This document shows, one piece after another, positions 29,584-42,848 of a stretch of 64,000 nt of DNA. Made by a program: the position numbers and the translations under genes. The stretch covers positions 56,829,858-56,893,857 of the forward strand of contig NC_083598.1 in NCBI RefSeq assembly GCF_020882245.1, written 5' to 3'. Source of the DNA: Rhopalosiphum padi (lineage: Eukaryota > Arthropoda > Insecta > Hemiptera > Aphididae). The notes below the pieces were generated by a model. The model saw only the letters and a program-made list of their open reading frames with translations. It was not told where the DNA came from and did not search any database. Within the stretch, counting starts at the first letter, position 1. Each line of letters starts with the position of its first letter.

Positions 29584-30120
29584 ACATAGATGCACAGTGG
29601 CGGTTGGGGGAAAAAATAGTCTCCTCTGTGTCGGGCCCCGGTCCAAAAAGTTCTCGTGCACACTAAATCCTCGACAGCCCTGCCACCGCCGCCACCGTCG
29701 TCGTCGCCGCTTTCATAAAGTAGAAATCGAATTTTCGCTATGACCTCCTTTTATGTGCGCGCCGCCGTCGCCCTCCCGCCGACCACCGCAGCGTACGCTA
29801 TTATTTTATACAGAAATTCGGCTCACGCGCTTATTATTATTCATAAAAAAATAAATAAATAATAATAATAGTAAAAATATAAAAAAAAAAAACGCAAACC
29901 ACTATACGTCGTATATTATAATATTAAAAAGAATCGGATAGAGAGAACCGAGATGATATATATGACGACGACGACGGTGGCGACCATGACGATTCTTTTG
30001 TTACGAATCATTATCGCTGCTAGATCGTCTTAAATGAAAATGAAAAAAACACCAAAAATGTATTAATTATGCATAATCCGGATTTGCCGACAATGGTGGC
30101 GTCCGACAACCCAAGTTTTA
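29341..30120. other. GC- and CG-rich patch, possible promoter or 5' UTR
   Basis: Contains the (GT)n tract and a run of GCC/GTC triplets at 29,680-29,790 (ccaccgccgccaccgtcgtc; gccgccgtcgccctcccgcc), then AT-rich DNA and a gacgacgacgacggtggcga segment at 29,963-29,982. GCC-rich triplet runs are often found in insect 5' UTRs and promoters. The overlapping open frames on both strands are low-complexity shadows. Confidence 0.35.
29536..29574. repeat. (GT)n microsatellite
   Basis: About 19 pure GT units inside the GC-elevated patch at 29.3-30.1 kb. It produces long His-Thr or Cys-Val shadow frames that are not genes. Confidence 0.95.
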
Positions 30121-30921
30121 CACAATATATATATTATTACATCGCACAAACGACAAAAATCGGAAATTATACTTTATGCATATAAATTTACGAGTGTGGT
30201 ATTCTAAATGGAACTTCCGACGTAATTGTTTTACGATTATAATATTTTGTTTTGATATTTTTCTATTTTTCTTCCTCGTGTGTGTACGTATGAATTTATT
30301 TTACATAATATTAGATACATTTTATAGATAAAATTTTCACTGGTGGAAATAACTTATAAATTAATAATTTATTTCCTATGATAAATAAACTGAAATTATA
30401 ACAAAATCCAAATGAAAAAAAACATTCACTGCAAAAAATAAAACTACAGTGACGATAAAATGGACAAACCTTACACGCAAATCTAGGTAAGGGGTTGTTC
30501 CATTATGTCATAATAATAATATACGTTGTGATAGGTAGGTAGATTATCGTGAATACATTAACTCTTTGGTGTAAAATATACAGGTATAATTATTTAGATA
30601 TACACGGCATAAGATAGGTTTTGATAATACGTCGATGTGATGGGTCAACACTCAACGACACCATTAATCAATATATATGCTGTATATACCAATTATAAAA
30701 TACACATTTTATTACTAACCTATAGATTAATAAACTGCACGAATTTTAACTTAACATAACTAATATAATATTGGCAGTTGATAATTTATAATTAATATAA
30801 ATTTATAAAACATGTTCGTAATATTTTCTAATTATACTATCTCGAGATTTACATACACACATATAATTCTCGCTTTCTTTCAATCTAGTTCAAAATTAAT
30901 GCTTTAAACAGAAGAAAATAC

Positions 30922-31490
30922 AGTAGGTATCTAGTGGGTCAAAAACCACTGTAATGGATGTATTAAATTTAAATTCGATGATATATCATTGTAAACGAAA
31001 AACAATTCTGAGCAGATTTACGGTCTGTCAGCTTATATATATATCACTAAGTATATTTCATGATAATATGTTTTTGATATAACTTAGTTTTTGTATTATT
31101 ATAGTAAAATAATTTAACAAATTACAAAAACATTACATTTATAAATGTTGTTAATATTTAATTATTATAATAATACATATATATTTATACCATACTATAT
31201 TATTGTTATTAACTTTTGAGTCAATACCACTATACTTTAAAACAATGTAAAACCTATAGATTCATGGAATAAATAGGAATTATCCATAAAATAATAACAT
31301 ATTTTGAAAATTTCATTGCATATAGTAAAATTCATAGTATACCTAAGAGTTCCCACAAATAATATTTTTGAATTACAACAAGATAATGAATAAATGTACA
31401 AAGTACACGCTATATCCAATTTTTTACAGGAACCACCCATGAAAATTGTAAATCAGAGCATTTTTACGGCTCAAAAGTTATGATAGACAC
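30922..31490 (+). repeat. Second copy of the aphid-type dispersed repeat
   Basis: Carries the same entry sequence as the 6.3-kb copy (tggatgtattaaatttaaat, gtaaacgaaaaacaattctg, then ctgtcag) and the same closing part (gtacacgctatatccaatttt, gtaaatcagagcattttta, agacacaca). The middle is diverged. A partial further copy of the same family follows directly. Confidence 0.65.
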
Positions 31491-31494
31491 ACAA

Positions 31495-31538
31495 TTTAAA
31501 TGCTCATAAAAAATTAATTTGGCTATACGGTAGATATT

Positions 31539-31570
<32 letters not shown>

Positions 31571-32030
31571 CAACTTGAAAAACATATAAAGAACCTTATT
31601 GTTAATTTTCAAATCTTAGGTATAAAAACATACATTTTTCTGTACTTCTAACTACAAAATAATTTTATACTTTTAGCGATTTTTATGAATTCTGTTAAAA
31701 TTCGAACTTAAAATCCATTTAAAAAAGTATTATGAATATAGATTTATGATAATTTTTAATTAAGAAATTAACAACTTATAAGAAGTTTTGTATTAAGTTT
31801 TTTTAATCAGCTAATAATTAAATAATTTTTAGTTAAAATTTTCAAAAAAATTGATAAGTAGCTCAAAAATACTTGAAATATTTTTAAATAGTAGTTATTG
31901 TAAATAGCAATTGATTAAATAAACATGAACATTTTAAGTATCTACGGTTATTAGTTTTTGAGTTGCACCAAAAAGTCAAAATTGATTTTGTTGAAAATTG
32001 GATTTGCATAAAAATTTTTACACGTTTCCG
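31495..32030 (+). repeat. Partial third copy of the aphid-type repeat with a TA microsatellite inside
   Basis: Begins aaatgctcataaaaaattaa and ends with the family phrases tttaagtatctacggttatt, tttttgagttgcaccaaaaa, ttgattttgttgaaaattgg and tttgcataaaaattttt. A (TA)14 run lies at 31,543-31,570. It sits head-to-tail behind the preceding copy. Confidence 0.6.
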
Positions 32031-32440
32031 AATATTTACGATTCGATTTCCATCTAATGCGCTTCGGCGTATACTTATATACTAACAAACAAATACGTGT
32101 ATATTATATTATATAGTTTTGAAAGACGCGCGGAGTTTAATTTAATCGCCAAACTCACAAAATCAGCGAGCGCCAACATTAAACAAGTTACTTTTCGAAC
32201 AAACAATATAATATCGACAAGGACGCTCGCTAAAAGGTCGGCCCCGTCACAATTGTTTCCCGTAAAACTATATATATATATATATATATTTGAATTTATT
32301 ACACCTCTCCCTCGCTAATAGTACGGTTATTGGGCTGCGCGCCAAAAGCGAATAAAGTCGGTCGTAGAAATAAACGCGCGATAATTCGTTTTACGCCCCG
32401 CCGTGTCATCGTCATATCCGAATAGTCGACGACGGTTCGA
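32031..32440. other. GC-elevated patch next to the dispersed repeats
   Basis: Segments such as gaaagacgcgcggagttt, ggtcggccccgtcacaattg and ttacgccccgccgtgtcatc stand out. The 73-codon plus-strand frame (32,097-32,318) shows no known motif. Confidence 0.3.
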
Positions 32441-33516
32441 TACAATAAATAAATAATAATACCATAATAAATTATTTAACATTAAATGTTATGTAGTAGG
32501 CCAAATTTAAATGAGTGCAACAGTACCACCGTATTCTAGCTGACGGTGATTTCAAAAATGCGGAAAATTGTAAGCGTTTCCAGTTATATTTAATTATGTT
32601 CAATTAAATCTGATTACTTTTTTATTTACTTTTTCTGTTTTATAATCAAAAAATATTAAAAAAATAAATAAATAAATATGAACATTAATTTTAACCTATA
32701 TTTGAATCAAGCATGAACCTGTTCACACCATCATACCATACAATTCGGTATTGACTCATTAAAATATACCTATTATAATAAATAATTATACACAGTGACT
32801 TTTTATCATGAACCACTCATTATTTTAAAAACTATAAACATTTTTGAAAATAATTGTAAGTGATAAAAAATCACAACATGTCTAGATTCAATGAAATTTT
32901 CAAAATACTTGTATTTAGACAAATTTAAAACTTTTTATAATAATTTTTGAAGTTAATAAAAATATGTCACATAATAATAATAATAATTTGTTACTTGTTA
33001 CTTGTTCATATAGCTATAGAGTAATAAAATGAAAAACACGGGAAACTCGTTTTAAAGTCAACGAAAAACGTAAAACCGTTTTCGTAGCTAATTCTTATAA
33101 TTTTACTAGATCAATCAGTATTCAGTACGGATTAAAATTTGTAATGCAAATTGAAAATACGTCTAAATTTGTATGTTGTGTATATGATAATATTAGTGAC
33201 AAAACATAAAATCAACATCGCACTTCCAATTTTCACACTTTAACAGAAAAAATTAAAAATATATACATATTATGTTATATAGGTATAGATAATACCGATA
33301 AATATGGTCTAGGAAAACTTTACAGGCAAGCTAATAGGGAGATCAAAAAATTAAAAACAGAATAAATTTATGGTCATTATAATATTATTGCAAGAATTAT
33401 TCTGATTTTCGGAAATAAGAAAATAAATCTAAAATAGATATTAGGTACACGATATTTTTAGTTGATTACAATATACTAGGTAATAAAATATCTCCAGTAA
33501 AATAGGCAATATAGCC

Positions 33517-33605
33517 GCTGACAGACAGCATCCGCATAATCGTTTTTCATATGCAATATGTACAATGATTTATGGTTAATTCAAATTTAACACATCCATC
33601 ACTGT
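33517..33605 (-). repeat. Short inverted fragment of the aphid-type repeat
   Basis: The minus-strand reading gives tggatgtgttaaatttgaat, then aaatcattgtacat, gaaaaacgattatgcg and ctgtctgtcag, matching the entry sequence of the 6.3-kb copy. Only about 90 bp remain. Confidence 0.6.
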
Positions 33606-34537
33606 TTGAGTTTCATATTGACATTTTTTTACATATAAAAATACTCCAAATAACATTCTGCTTCAGGATATGAAATTAAAAATGTATGTTGTCGTACAAA
33701 AAAGTTAAATATAACATTGCTTAGAAAATATTTTTTGTGTTTTTTATTACTTACAAATTATATTTATTAAATGATGTAAACAAACATTTTCAAAAATGTT
33801 AATAATTTTTGAAACTATGAGCAGCGTATGATAAAATAATCACCTGATATAATATAAGTGGTGTTTTTGTCAAACATCTGTTCAACCAATTATATTACTA
33901 ATTAAATATGTATATTAATAGTAATACAAATTTATAATTAATGCCATTAAATTTGAGACTAACATTGCGTGGTTTACGCTCAGAACCATGTACAAAAATT
34001 GATTATGGAATTAAATTTTAACATAGCCATTACAGTTGCCTACTCAATACGAGGTATCTACATTAAACATCTACTATACGCGCGTCTATACAGCAAAAGA
34101 AAGTAGTTATCCGATTTTAATTTATACTTGTACCATACTCATATACAAAAAAAAAAATGTTTTGAATTTAACATTTGTAATACAGGCCTAAGCAACAGTA
34201 AGCGCACTATGTTTAGCTTAATTAGATATTAGGATTTTAACCAAAAATAAACTAAAAAACACTATACCTTTACTACCTTAACACTATATACCTTTGAAAA
34301 CAAACAAAATCCAACCGAGATTATCTTTCAACTCCGAAAGACCAAAAATATATAATTTAAATCGACCCGTGCGTACACAGTATAAAATATTATAACACCA
34401 TACAAAACTTCACATATACTTTATAATATATTATGAATTGTGTAATGTGTATACAAGCACCAGTTTAAATAATATTATAATGACAACTTGACCGCCAGAT
34501 TAACCACGATCAGGTATACAGTGTACAAACCAGTATA

Positions 34538-34729
34538 CAGGGTGTGAGAGTACAAAACAAATTACTGACTAATGCCTAATAATTTTTATTCTAATCATTG
34601 TATTCACGTTTTTTTATTATTCATAAATAATAATAATAATTTATTGTATTAAAAATAAAATTTTATATATGTTATAACATAATTGCAGTTGATTACATAA
34701 TAATTATCAGTTTTTTCCATAACACTCTG
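34538..34729. mobile_element. Mariner-like MITE, 192 bp, CAGGGTGT ends, TA target
   Basis: Begins cagggtgt and ends acactctg, an 8-bp inverted terminal repeat with one mismatch, and both ends abut TA. The interior is AT-rich with a TAA-rich stretch and no ORF. Ends beginning CAGGGTGT next to TA fit Tc1/mariner-type non-autonomous elements. The ends are short, so confidence is moderate. Confidence 0.5.
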
Positions 34730-34740
34730 TATGCCGAGTT

Positions 34741-35049
34741 TTGTGTAACCAACCCAAGAAAATGATTATAGAGTCGGGTAGGTGCTCGGGCGGCAAGGTG
34801 GGGCCGATGGTAGAAGGCTCGTTAGGGTTTACGATATGGGAATGGGTACGCGAACATTTATTAAAGGCCCGAAAACCGATGCCGAAATATATGATACATG
34901 TACACGCATTAATACATTTGTTTGCGTGGCTGTTAGGACTGGGATATACAATATACCTACTAGCGACTGGTGTTATTACGTGGGTAAAAAATTACCGATC
35001 ATCGTTGTACTATTTTAGTACCATCGTCGCGTCAGTGAAGAATCCATAA
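34741..35049 (+). other. Unassigned 102-codon open frame, probably not a gene
   Basis: Starts TTG/ATG-like near the right end of the 192-bp MITE and contains a hydrophobic stretch (HALIHLFAWLLGLGYTIYLL). A second frame (34,782-35,018) is also open because the local GC content is higher. No domain is recognised, no splice or Kozak context supports it, and it abuts the MITE. It is listed because it is one of the longer non-repetitive open frames in the first 55 kb. Confidence 0.15.
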
Positions 35050-36728
35050 TTCTGCTCAAAACACATATTGATAATTTTTACTAACCGATTTAAAATAATA
35101 ATATTATATAAACAACTAGCTAACACAATCTTATTTATTAAAAATACCTAATTGATTAAATTTATCGTATACTAATTATTGGTAAACATTTGATACAACA
35201 TTAGGAAAAATTGTTTTAAACTCATATGAGTACTTACACAGGGATAATTGACAGTAATCTATAACAATAACACGTAAAAAAGATACTTAAATTGGTTAAA
35301 TTTGATACTTTTAACAATTAATCAATTCGTCATTGTGAAATAAAATCAAAATTCAAATTGTAACAATTTGTGTTGTAACTTTATTCAGCTTTCATAAAAT
35401 ATATTTCAACATAATATTACACGAATAATAATTAAACAATTGATGATGTTTTATATTATAATATATAAGTTATAGTTATTTTGAATAATGAAAACTAAAA
35501 AATTGTTGATATAATATACTATATATTTATTATTTAATAATAAACTCTATATAAAAATATAATACCTATATTACAGAATACAGATATTATACAAAACATA
35601 CAAAAAATCTTTTTTTAGAGAATGTATTTGAGTAATACTCTGTAAGTTTAAACATTTTTAATACTTAACATACGGTTAATTTATTAAAATTAATAATATT
35701 AAAGATAATATTAGAAGCCATTTAATTGTATTTGAATATTTTTACTTAATAATACTTATAAATTATAAACTAGGGTTAAGATTTACATGCTTTAAAAAAC
35801 CGAAAAATGTTATCTTAAAAATACACTCATATACTGCAAAAATGTTAAAATATAATTGTATTGTGGATTTGTATTTTGTTATAATTACCAAAAAAAAATA
35901 AAAATATGCATTTGTAAAAAAAAAAAATAGGCCATATATGTATAAAATACAACCATAATAATCAATAAACAAACAAAATAATAAAATCAAACATTTTCAT
36001 TGACAAAAAATAAAACTTAAATCGATCTATAATAAAAATTAAAAAATTAAAAAAAAAATTAATAGAGATGTGATGACGTATTAGAACATTTTACAAATAA
36101 ACACAATAATATGACCCAAACTTTTTTAAAATAATAAATTATAAAGTTATCTTCAAATCTCCAATAATGCAAAATAAAAATAGCATATTTTTAATCTCCA
36201 GTAAGTAAAATAGATTTCCATCTCATTTAGTCAGTAATATTTAGAACTTACCAAAAAAATATGCAAAATGCTAAAAATCATGATTCTATTTATAACACTG
36301 CTAAGCATATAGGTATGTATATCCAAAATTGAAATAATTTGATAACTTATTTATTGTACCTATGTCCTATATATTAAAATTTAATACTCTAATCCAAATT
36401 CCTGCTAGTGGCTCCGTTGCTAATTTCTAGATGGGTGATAACCTGTTAATTTTAGCAACACACATACGGATACGATAAATATATATGACACACCATACCC
36501 TAACTATAATCGTCGAAATAAAAATAATAAAATTGTCTCCAAACATAAAAATAAATTCAAATTTCTGTTTTAAATAATAGAATGTTTTTAGTTAGGTTTT
36601 TTTTAAAGTATCATTTATATTAAAAAAAATAATATTTTTTACTGACTTCTTTATTACATAAATATATTTATATTCATTTATTTGTAACTCATAATTTCTA
36701 ATGTAACTTTCTAGTTTCTACATATAAC

Positions 36729-37330
36729 TAGAGCTAGGATTTCTATGTAATAAAAAATTGTAAAATATGCAAAAACAATTTTTTTTTAAATATCAGTTAT
36801 ATTATTACATGCTATTATTAAATTATGTTTTTTAAATTTTCAAACCTGAACGACCGGTGATTAAATCAAAGATTTATATTGGCTGGAACTCCTTTCCACA
36901 TCACACAATGTTGTTGGAGCATATTTAAATGACGTGATTTGTCCCGGATTTAAAGTAATAATAACATCTTTTTCTTCAGTTTTACATTCGCCGTTTATAA
37001 TGTTACAAATTTTTAGAAATGTTTTGAATCCCTTATTCTTCTTTAGTATTGAGTTCATTTTAGTTTAAATAGGTAGTATATTTACGATAATTCAACAAAT
37101 AAACCAATAATTATAGACGTTCATTAAATAAATACCATTTAATATTAACAAGATTCTCAAAAATGTATATAATATATGAATTACATGCATTATGTTCAAA
37201 ATACGCAAAAATATGCAAAAATAAATTTGTACTATTTAATCAAGAATAAGTCAAATCATAGACATAACTGACAACCAATCAATTTGTACTTAAGGAAAAA
37301 ACATACAAATGCATAGAAATCCTAGCCCTA
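36729..37330. mobile_element. 602-bp defective hAT element with terminal inverted repeats and 8-bp target duplication
   Basis: The left end reads tagagctaggatttctatg (36,729-36,747). The right end, read on the minus strand from 37,330, is tagggctaggatttctatg: 19 bp with one mismatch. The element is flanked on both sides by the same 8 bp, catataac (36,721-36,728 and 37,331-37,338), the target-site length typical of hAT transposons. Subterminal atgcaaaa motifs occur at both ends. The interior holds a transposase fragment on the minus strand. At 602 bp it is an internally deleted, non-autonomous copy. The perfect duplication and near-identical ends suggest a fairly recent insertion. Confidence 0.93.
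36861..37058 (-). pseudogene. hAT transposase C-terminal fragment inside the 602-bp element
   Basis: A 65-codon open stretch starting MNSILKKNKGFKTFL and containing FKYAPTTLCDVERSSSQYKS. The CDVERS(F/S)S..K pattern is the hAT dimerisation motif in a form common in aphid transposase-like proteins (from memory). The frame stops at YKSLI*, but homologous sequence continues in other frames on the minus strand (RSFRFENLK at about 36,850-36,830). The expected phenylalanine of ERSFS is replaced by serine. It carries no catalytic residues and cannot act alone. Confidence 0.8.
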
Positions 37331-38125
37331 CATATAACTATAAACTATACCAAATTAAACTGAATAATTGAAATTTATATTTATAACTTATAAGTAGATA
37401 GATACAAAAAAAAATTACCTATCTTGTTACTTGAAAGCAAACCTTGCTATAAATAAAATATGAAGTTAATTATTTAAATGCCAGTTCCAAAATAATATAG
37501 TTACGTACTACCACAGAGAGGACTTTTTTAATTTTATTTTTTAAAGTCGAAGGCCAATACTACTTTAAAATATTATTCACAACATTATGGACTATAATAC
37601 AGTCGTATATTTTCTTAGATAGTGAGAACTCTTGTTCTAACACATACTTGAAATATATCCGTGTGCATATAATTATTTATTCTAATAGTTTTGTTTGCAA
37701 GTAAACGTTGTGCTCGCGTGAAAATAGTACGCATAATGTAATATATAACTATTAAAAAGTTTCGTTTTACAAACGATATCAATATAATTTATATTACATT
37801 AAACACACGACTATATAATATGCAAATAACAAATTGTTTTTTACTCTTAACGGTAATTTAATATTTTTATTTTTCATACTTTTTCAAACCTCGCGCAATT
37901 ACAAAAGCACGATTAAAAAAAAAAAAATACTTTTACTTGTTTGTTTATATACAAATTAGCGTCGTGTTGTGAAAAGATTAATTTCGTAACGCCCTTTAAA
38001 CTTTTAAACATATTTTAGAATTTCATTTTTTTCTTAGTTAACAATACAGAGACGCCCCGCTGGGTTCGAGTGAAGGATTATACATGCTTCAACAAGTTGA
38101 CGTGTAGATATTAGTATAAAGATTA

Positions 38126-38886
38126 CAGAGGAGTAACGCACCAAGCATGCTGACCCCTTATTTTTTCCTTTAATAATAAATTTGTTCAAATTCTGATTTT
38201 TAAAATTTTTAAATATATTTAAAGGCCATATTTTCAAATTATTAAAACTTTTTTTTTGTACTACATAATGATTAAGGAGTATTTTAGTTGTAGCGATACA
38301 AACTTAAATTTTTTAATACGAACCACCTTTTGTTGCTGTACATTATTTAGTATCTTTTTAAAAATCAAAATGTACATAATAATTCAAAATCTAAATAAAT
38401 AATTTCTCAGTTATTACAAATGTTTATGCTAACGATAATAATCCTTAAAAAATTATTTTAGAAAAATATAAAATATACGTAAACGTAATATAATTTATTG
38501 GATTTAGTAAATTTAATTGTATGTATTAGGACCATTTTTATAAACTGAAACATTTTGCTGGATTAATATTATTACTAAAATGGTCAAATCAACTTATTCC
38601 CCATATCTTCCAGATCCATCATCATAGTACATAAAGTTTAATAAAAAAATACTCGTTCAAACTATGATTTTGATACATCAACATTAACATTTTCAGAAAA
38701 ATTATCCACTAAATATTTTACTGTAATAAAAATGGGTTTTCCTTTTAAAAACAGAAGTTTGTACCTCCACGCAAAACAGCAAGTAGTACAAAAAATATCA
38801 ATAATTTATTTAAAAATTCCAAGAATCAAAATTTGATCAACTGTATTAGTAAAAAATAAAAAAGGGCATGTTGATGAATCATTCTG
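38126..38886. mobile_element. MITE-like element, 761 bp, TA-flanked inverted ends
   Basis: The left end after TA reads cagaggagtaacgcacc then aagcatgctgacccc. The right end, read on the minus strand before TA, is cagaatgattcatcaacatg. Inverted similarity continues inward about 80 bp on each side (left ttcaaattctgatttttaaa; right, minus strand, atcaaattttgattcttgga). A 67-codon minus-strand ORF (38,034-38,237) that overlaps the left end is composed largely of this repeat and is not a gene. No transposase is visible, so the element is non-autonomous. Confidence 0.65.
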
Positions 38887-40380
38887 TATAAATAAAAACC
38901 ACATTTTTGCCTTGACTTAAAAAGAGTTTAGGTATAGAACTGTTTTTGTCGAAAAATCCTCATTACCACGTGTGCATATAAAATAATATGTACAGCCGTA
39001 CAGGTAGTATGAGTTATATGGCAATACGATAATAATATACCTATGTATGTTATTTGAATTCGTATATTAAACATCATAGTTGCCATTTCTTTTTAACTTA
39101 ATATATAATTTACACCTTGTTGCACGTCAATTTATTATAAAATATTAAATGGAATTCGATTCCATTCGCCATCATTAAAACCAACCCCATGTAGCACCAC
39201 TCAAATACCTGCAAGCTATCTTCTATTCGAGTAAAAAAATGTAGGTAAACAGGTGGCATTATTTTAACTACTGCCATAATAAATTCGTTATCTTGATCAA
39301 TTTTTTATGGAAAAAATCTAAGGTTTTACAATTTTTTTATCATATCTAACGACATTTTCATTTTATTTAAACCAGTTATGTGTTTTTAATATTCTGAAAC
39401 AGAATGTTTTTATGAAAATTTCCACGTAAACCAAATATTGTAATAATAGTTTTTATCCTAAAACATTAAAATTTCATTAACGATTTACCAATAATGAATA
39501 AAGGCAAGGTTTTGAAATTTATGTTACGCAATAAACTACATATGCCAATATTAAATGTTTAATATAGAACATTTTTTATACGATATCCAATATATTTTAT
39601 ACATTAACAGTTTTAAAAAGAAGTAGGTATTCTGTTTAACAACACGAAATAAAACTTATGAGTTTTTAATAAAAAATTATGGTAAATATTTTTTTTTCAA
39701 AATTGGAATATTTATACTAACTCAAAATTATATTAAAACAATTGTATTCAAGATATAGAAATTAAATTTATATTATTAAAATAACTGTGGCTACTGCAGT
39801 TTATATTGTATTATATACAGTATAGATTTACGAATTCGGGGGATAACCACTGACCATATTATAATCCATATTACATGAAAGTGAAAAAATAAAGTGATAG
39901 AAAATCGTAAATAATTCGATTATAATATTTTATGATTGGCACATATAATTATATAATATTATTTCAAAACCAATAGTCACACCAATATATTTATTTTTCA
40001 TATTCAAACATTATTTTAGTTTGAATATTTTATTAAAAAATGACTTTCGCCGAATTTTTACATTTTAATTACATAATAATATGTAATAGTATAGTAGTGG
40101 TATAGGTATATACAATATATATACATATTTATATATACTACGTAATTGCACATATTATATGTTTTATGCATTATCGAGAAAAAATTCAAAGGAAGTATCA
40201 AAATTGAAAATAGCCGTTGTTTGACCCTGCAACGCCCCAAAATCATCAGAGACATACATTTCGGTTACAAGTGCAGTACATACGAAACTCTTTAAAGACA
40301 AGAACAAACATATTGTTAAAGCTAGTGTATACTGTTATACATGTATAATGTATATAAATATATGTATGCGTAGTATACAC
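38887..40380. other. AT-rich noncoding stretch
   Basis: No exon-like segment or repeat with identifiable ends was seen. Confidence 0.5.
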
Positions 40381-41260
40381 TACGTATAATTGTTAATCTA
40401 TTTAAAAGGTTTTTTACCCGCAACGGCTGTCGTTGCCTTCATTAGCCTCTATATACTATGCGCACATAATATATCGTACGAAAACTTTGCACACTTACCA
40501 TACGCGAATAATTCACTTGATATATTTTATCTTTTGAATGTGGTGGAGGCAATGATGAAGACAAGGTGTCTAGTAAATTAGACAGGCGTCGCAAAATTAA
40601 TTATTTTTAATCGACATTATGCATATCACATTGCATTTATAATAAATATAATGTTATACGTAGCGTAGCCACATAGATATACTTGTTCCATACTTGAATG
40701 TAAATTTGCAGTCAGGTCGTATACCTACTACCTACTATATGCGGTGTTCGTAAGTCATTTAGGAAATCGACACACAGCATAATATAATAATAATACATTC
40801 TATTTGGTAGGTATATAGAGGTACGCGGTTCGATTAAAAATCGTGTTAGACAAAATTGGATTAAAAACGGCGGAAAAACGATTTTCAGAGTAATAAGGCC
40901 CAGGTGGTTTTGTAAGCTCGACACGCCCGAACGAGTTGCGTACAATAATATATAATATACAATACGCGCTTATATGCGAGACAAGAGCAAAAAAATAATG
41001 TTCGTATTCCCGAGATCCGCTACACAATTATGGAATACACGTCGTCGTTCTGGTATGCGATCACGGGGTGCAACATAATAGGGTTTTTGTTTTTCGAACA
41101 AAAATTCCAAAGACGCGCATCGCTCTCGGCTTAGCACCGCGAGTTTCACTGTTTTGTTTAGCGATTATACTTTAATAATTTAATAATATTATTCACTCTT
41201 CTTTCTACACCTATTATACGAACAAAACCGACAATATACAAACGTTAAGACGGCGACAGA
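40381..41260. other. GC-elevated patch, possible regulatory region or small ORF
   Basis: Moderately GC-rich. A 34-codon plus-strand ORF at 41,030-41,134 (MEYTSSFWYAITGCNIIGFL...) has a hydrophobic centre, but nothing else supports it. The two overlapping minus-strand frames at 40,712-41,027 are unrecognised. Confidence 0.25.
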
Positions 41261-42848
41261 TTTAAATCTATGATGCAATAATTTTAACATAATAGAATAT
41301 GATAATTATTTCTACGGAGGTAATGATGTGGTAAATTAATCGTATTATACAAAGTAGAATCGTGCGTGTTGTTAATAAACGATGAATCACCGAAAAGACC
41401 TAAAAATATCACTGAGATTATAAATATGTGAATGACTTAGAACAACAAAATAACCTTTTAAAAATGAATTATAATACTAAAATAACATTATAATAAGTAT
41501 TTAAATCTATCACAAAAATTATAACCCATGCTCCTCAAACTCCACAATTGAAAATTGGGTCTTCCTTCAAATACATCCATATTTATTTCGTATATTATTA
41601 AATACAATAAATTCGAGATATAAGTATCTGTTCTGAATATAATATTCTAAGACTACAAAAACCAATTGTTTAAGTATAAAATAGATAAAGTAAAAACCAA
41701 AAGAAGCAAAATCAATTAGTAAAAACCGTTAAAAATAAAACCACCAAAATAAACAACAAAAAAAATCCCTCAAATTTATTATTTTAAAATTTAAATCGTA
41801 GTAACAATTCATGAACGTCCATAGGTGTCGCACGAGTAGATACTAGATTTTAATAATAAGTAAATTAGTAAATACTTTAAATCCCGAATTCTACAAGACT
41901 ATATACATAAATATACTTAAAGCAGCATCGATCTCGCTAACAGTGCTAAATGGTCCTCCTGTAGTTTCAGGATCCTAAAGCATTCGTTTATATCTTCCGT
42001 ATGTAATTGTTTTATTGGCAATGGTTTAATGTAAAAAGTAAAAACTACTGACTCAGTTTTTTAGTGAAATGTGTTAGAAAATACAATGGGCTATAAACTG
42101 CTTGAATTACCGCAATTGGATTGTTTTATTAAATCTTTGGTCTTCCGGTTTTGTTTATTTAACCATGAGTATAAATGTAAAAGATGAGTACGCACAAAAA
42201 AAACGCAATAAATTATGATCTATTAAAAATCTTTAATTTAAAAATGAATTAATTATACATGAATAATCTTAGAAAAAATTCACTACTCGCAGTATTATAT
42301 GAATTTAGAAAGGTGTATATAAAACTGCAAGTTTTATAATAAAAATTTAACGCTTTCCATTTTAAAAATCTTCAGAAACAATACACAGAATCCGACTACA
42401 TAATTTGCTTATTTTAACACCTATTACGTTATAAAATTGATAATATAAGGCGCCTAAAAAACCCACCTGGTAGAAACTGTTAGAATCACGCTTGTTGAAA
42501 TTTCTTCAAAATATTTTAACACTTATCGTCGCCCATCTTGTCAGTATTTCAATATTTCATGCTTACTCTTTGAAATTTTCATGAACTTTTTCCATCCTAT
42601 ATTCCTATCTAAAATATACACAACTACACGTTTTTTATCGCTAGCTATTTATATGCATGGACAATACAGAATAACAAGTCTGTGACTATTTTAACAAGAT
42701 GATAAAGATATAAATATAGGTACTAACAGGTGTGTATACAGGCGATTTATCTAAAAATGTAATTAATATTAAATAAACTATCTTTAAAAATCAATAAAAA
42801 AAAACCACAAACAATTAATAGACGTACAGGATGTTATAAGGATAAAAT
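41261..42848. other. AT-rich noncoding stretch next to the Jockey remnant
   Basis: Nothing is recognised here. The part nearest 42,849 may include the decayed 3' UTR of the retrotransposon. Confidence 0.45.

Larger units (their letters stand above)
32441..36720. other. AT-rich stretch with two repeats, no gene
   Basis: Apart from the repeat fragment at 33.5 kb, the MITE at 34.5 kb and the doubtful frame beside it, I see nothing interpretable here. Confidence 0.5.

Noticed and set aside
29350..29743. Open frames of 62-112 codons on both strands with Thr-His or Cys-Val runs
   Set aside because: The central part is the (GT)n microsatellite. No motif, splice or start context supports any of them.
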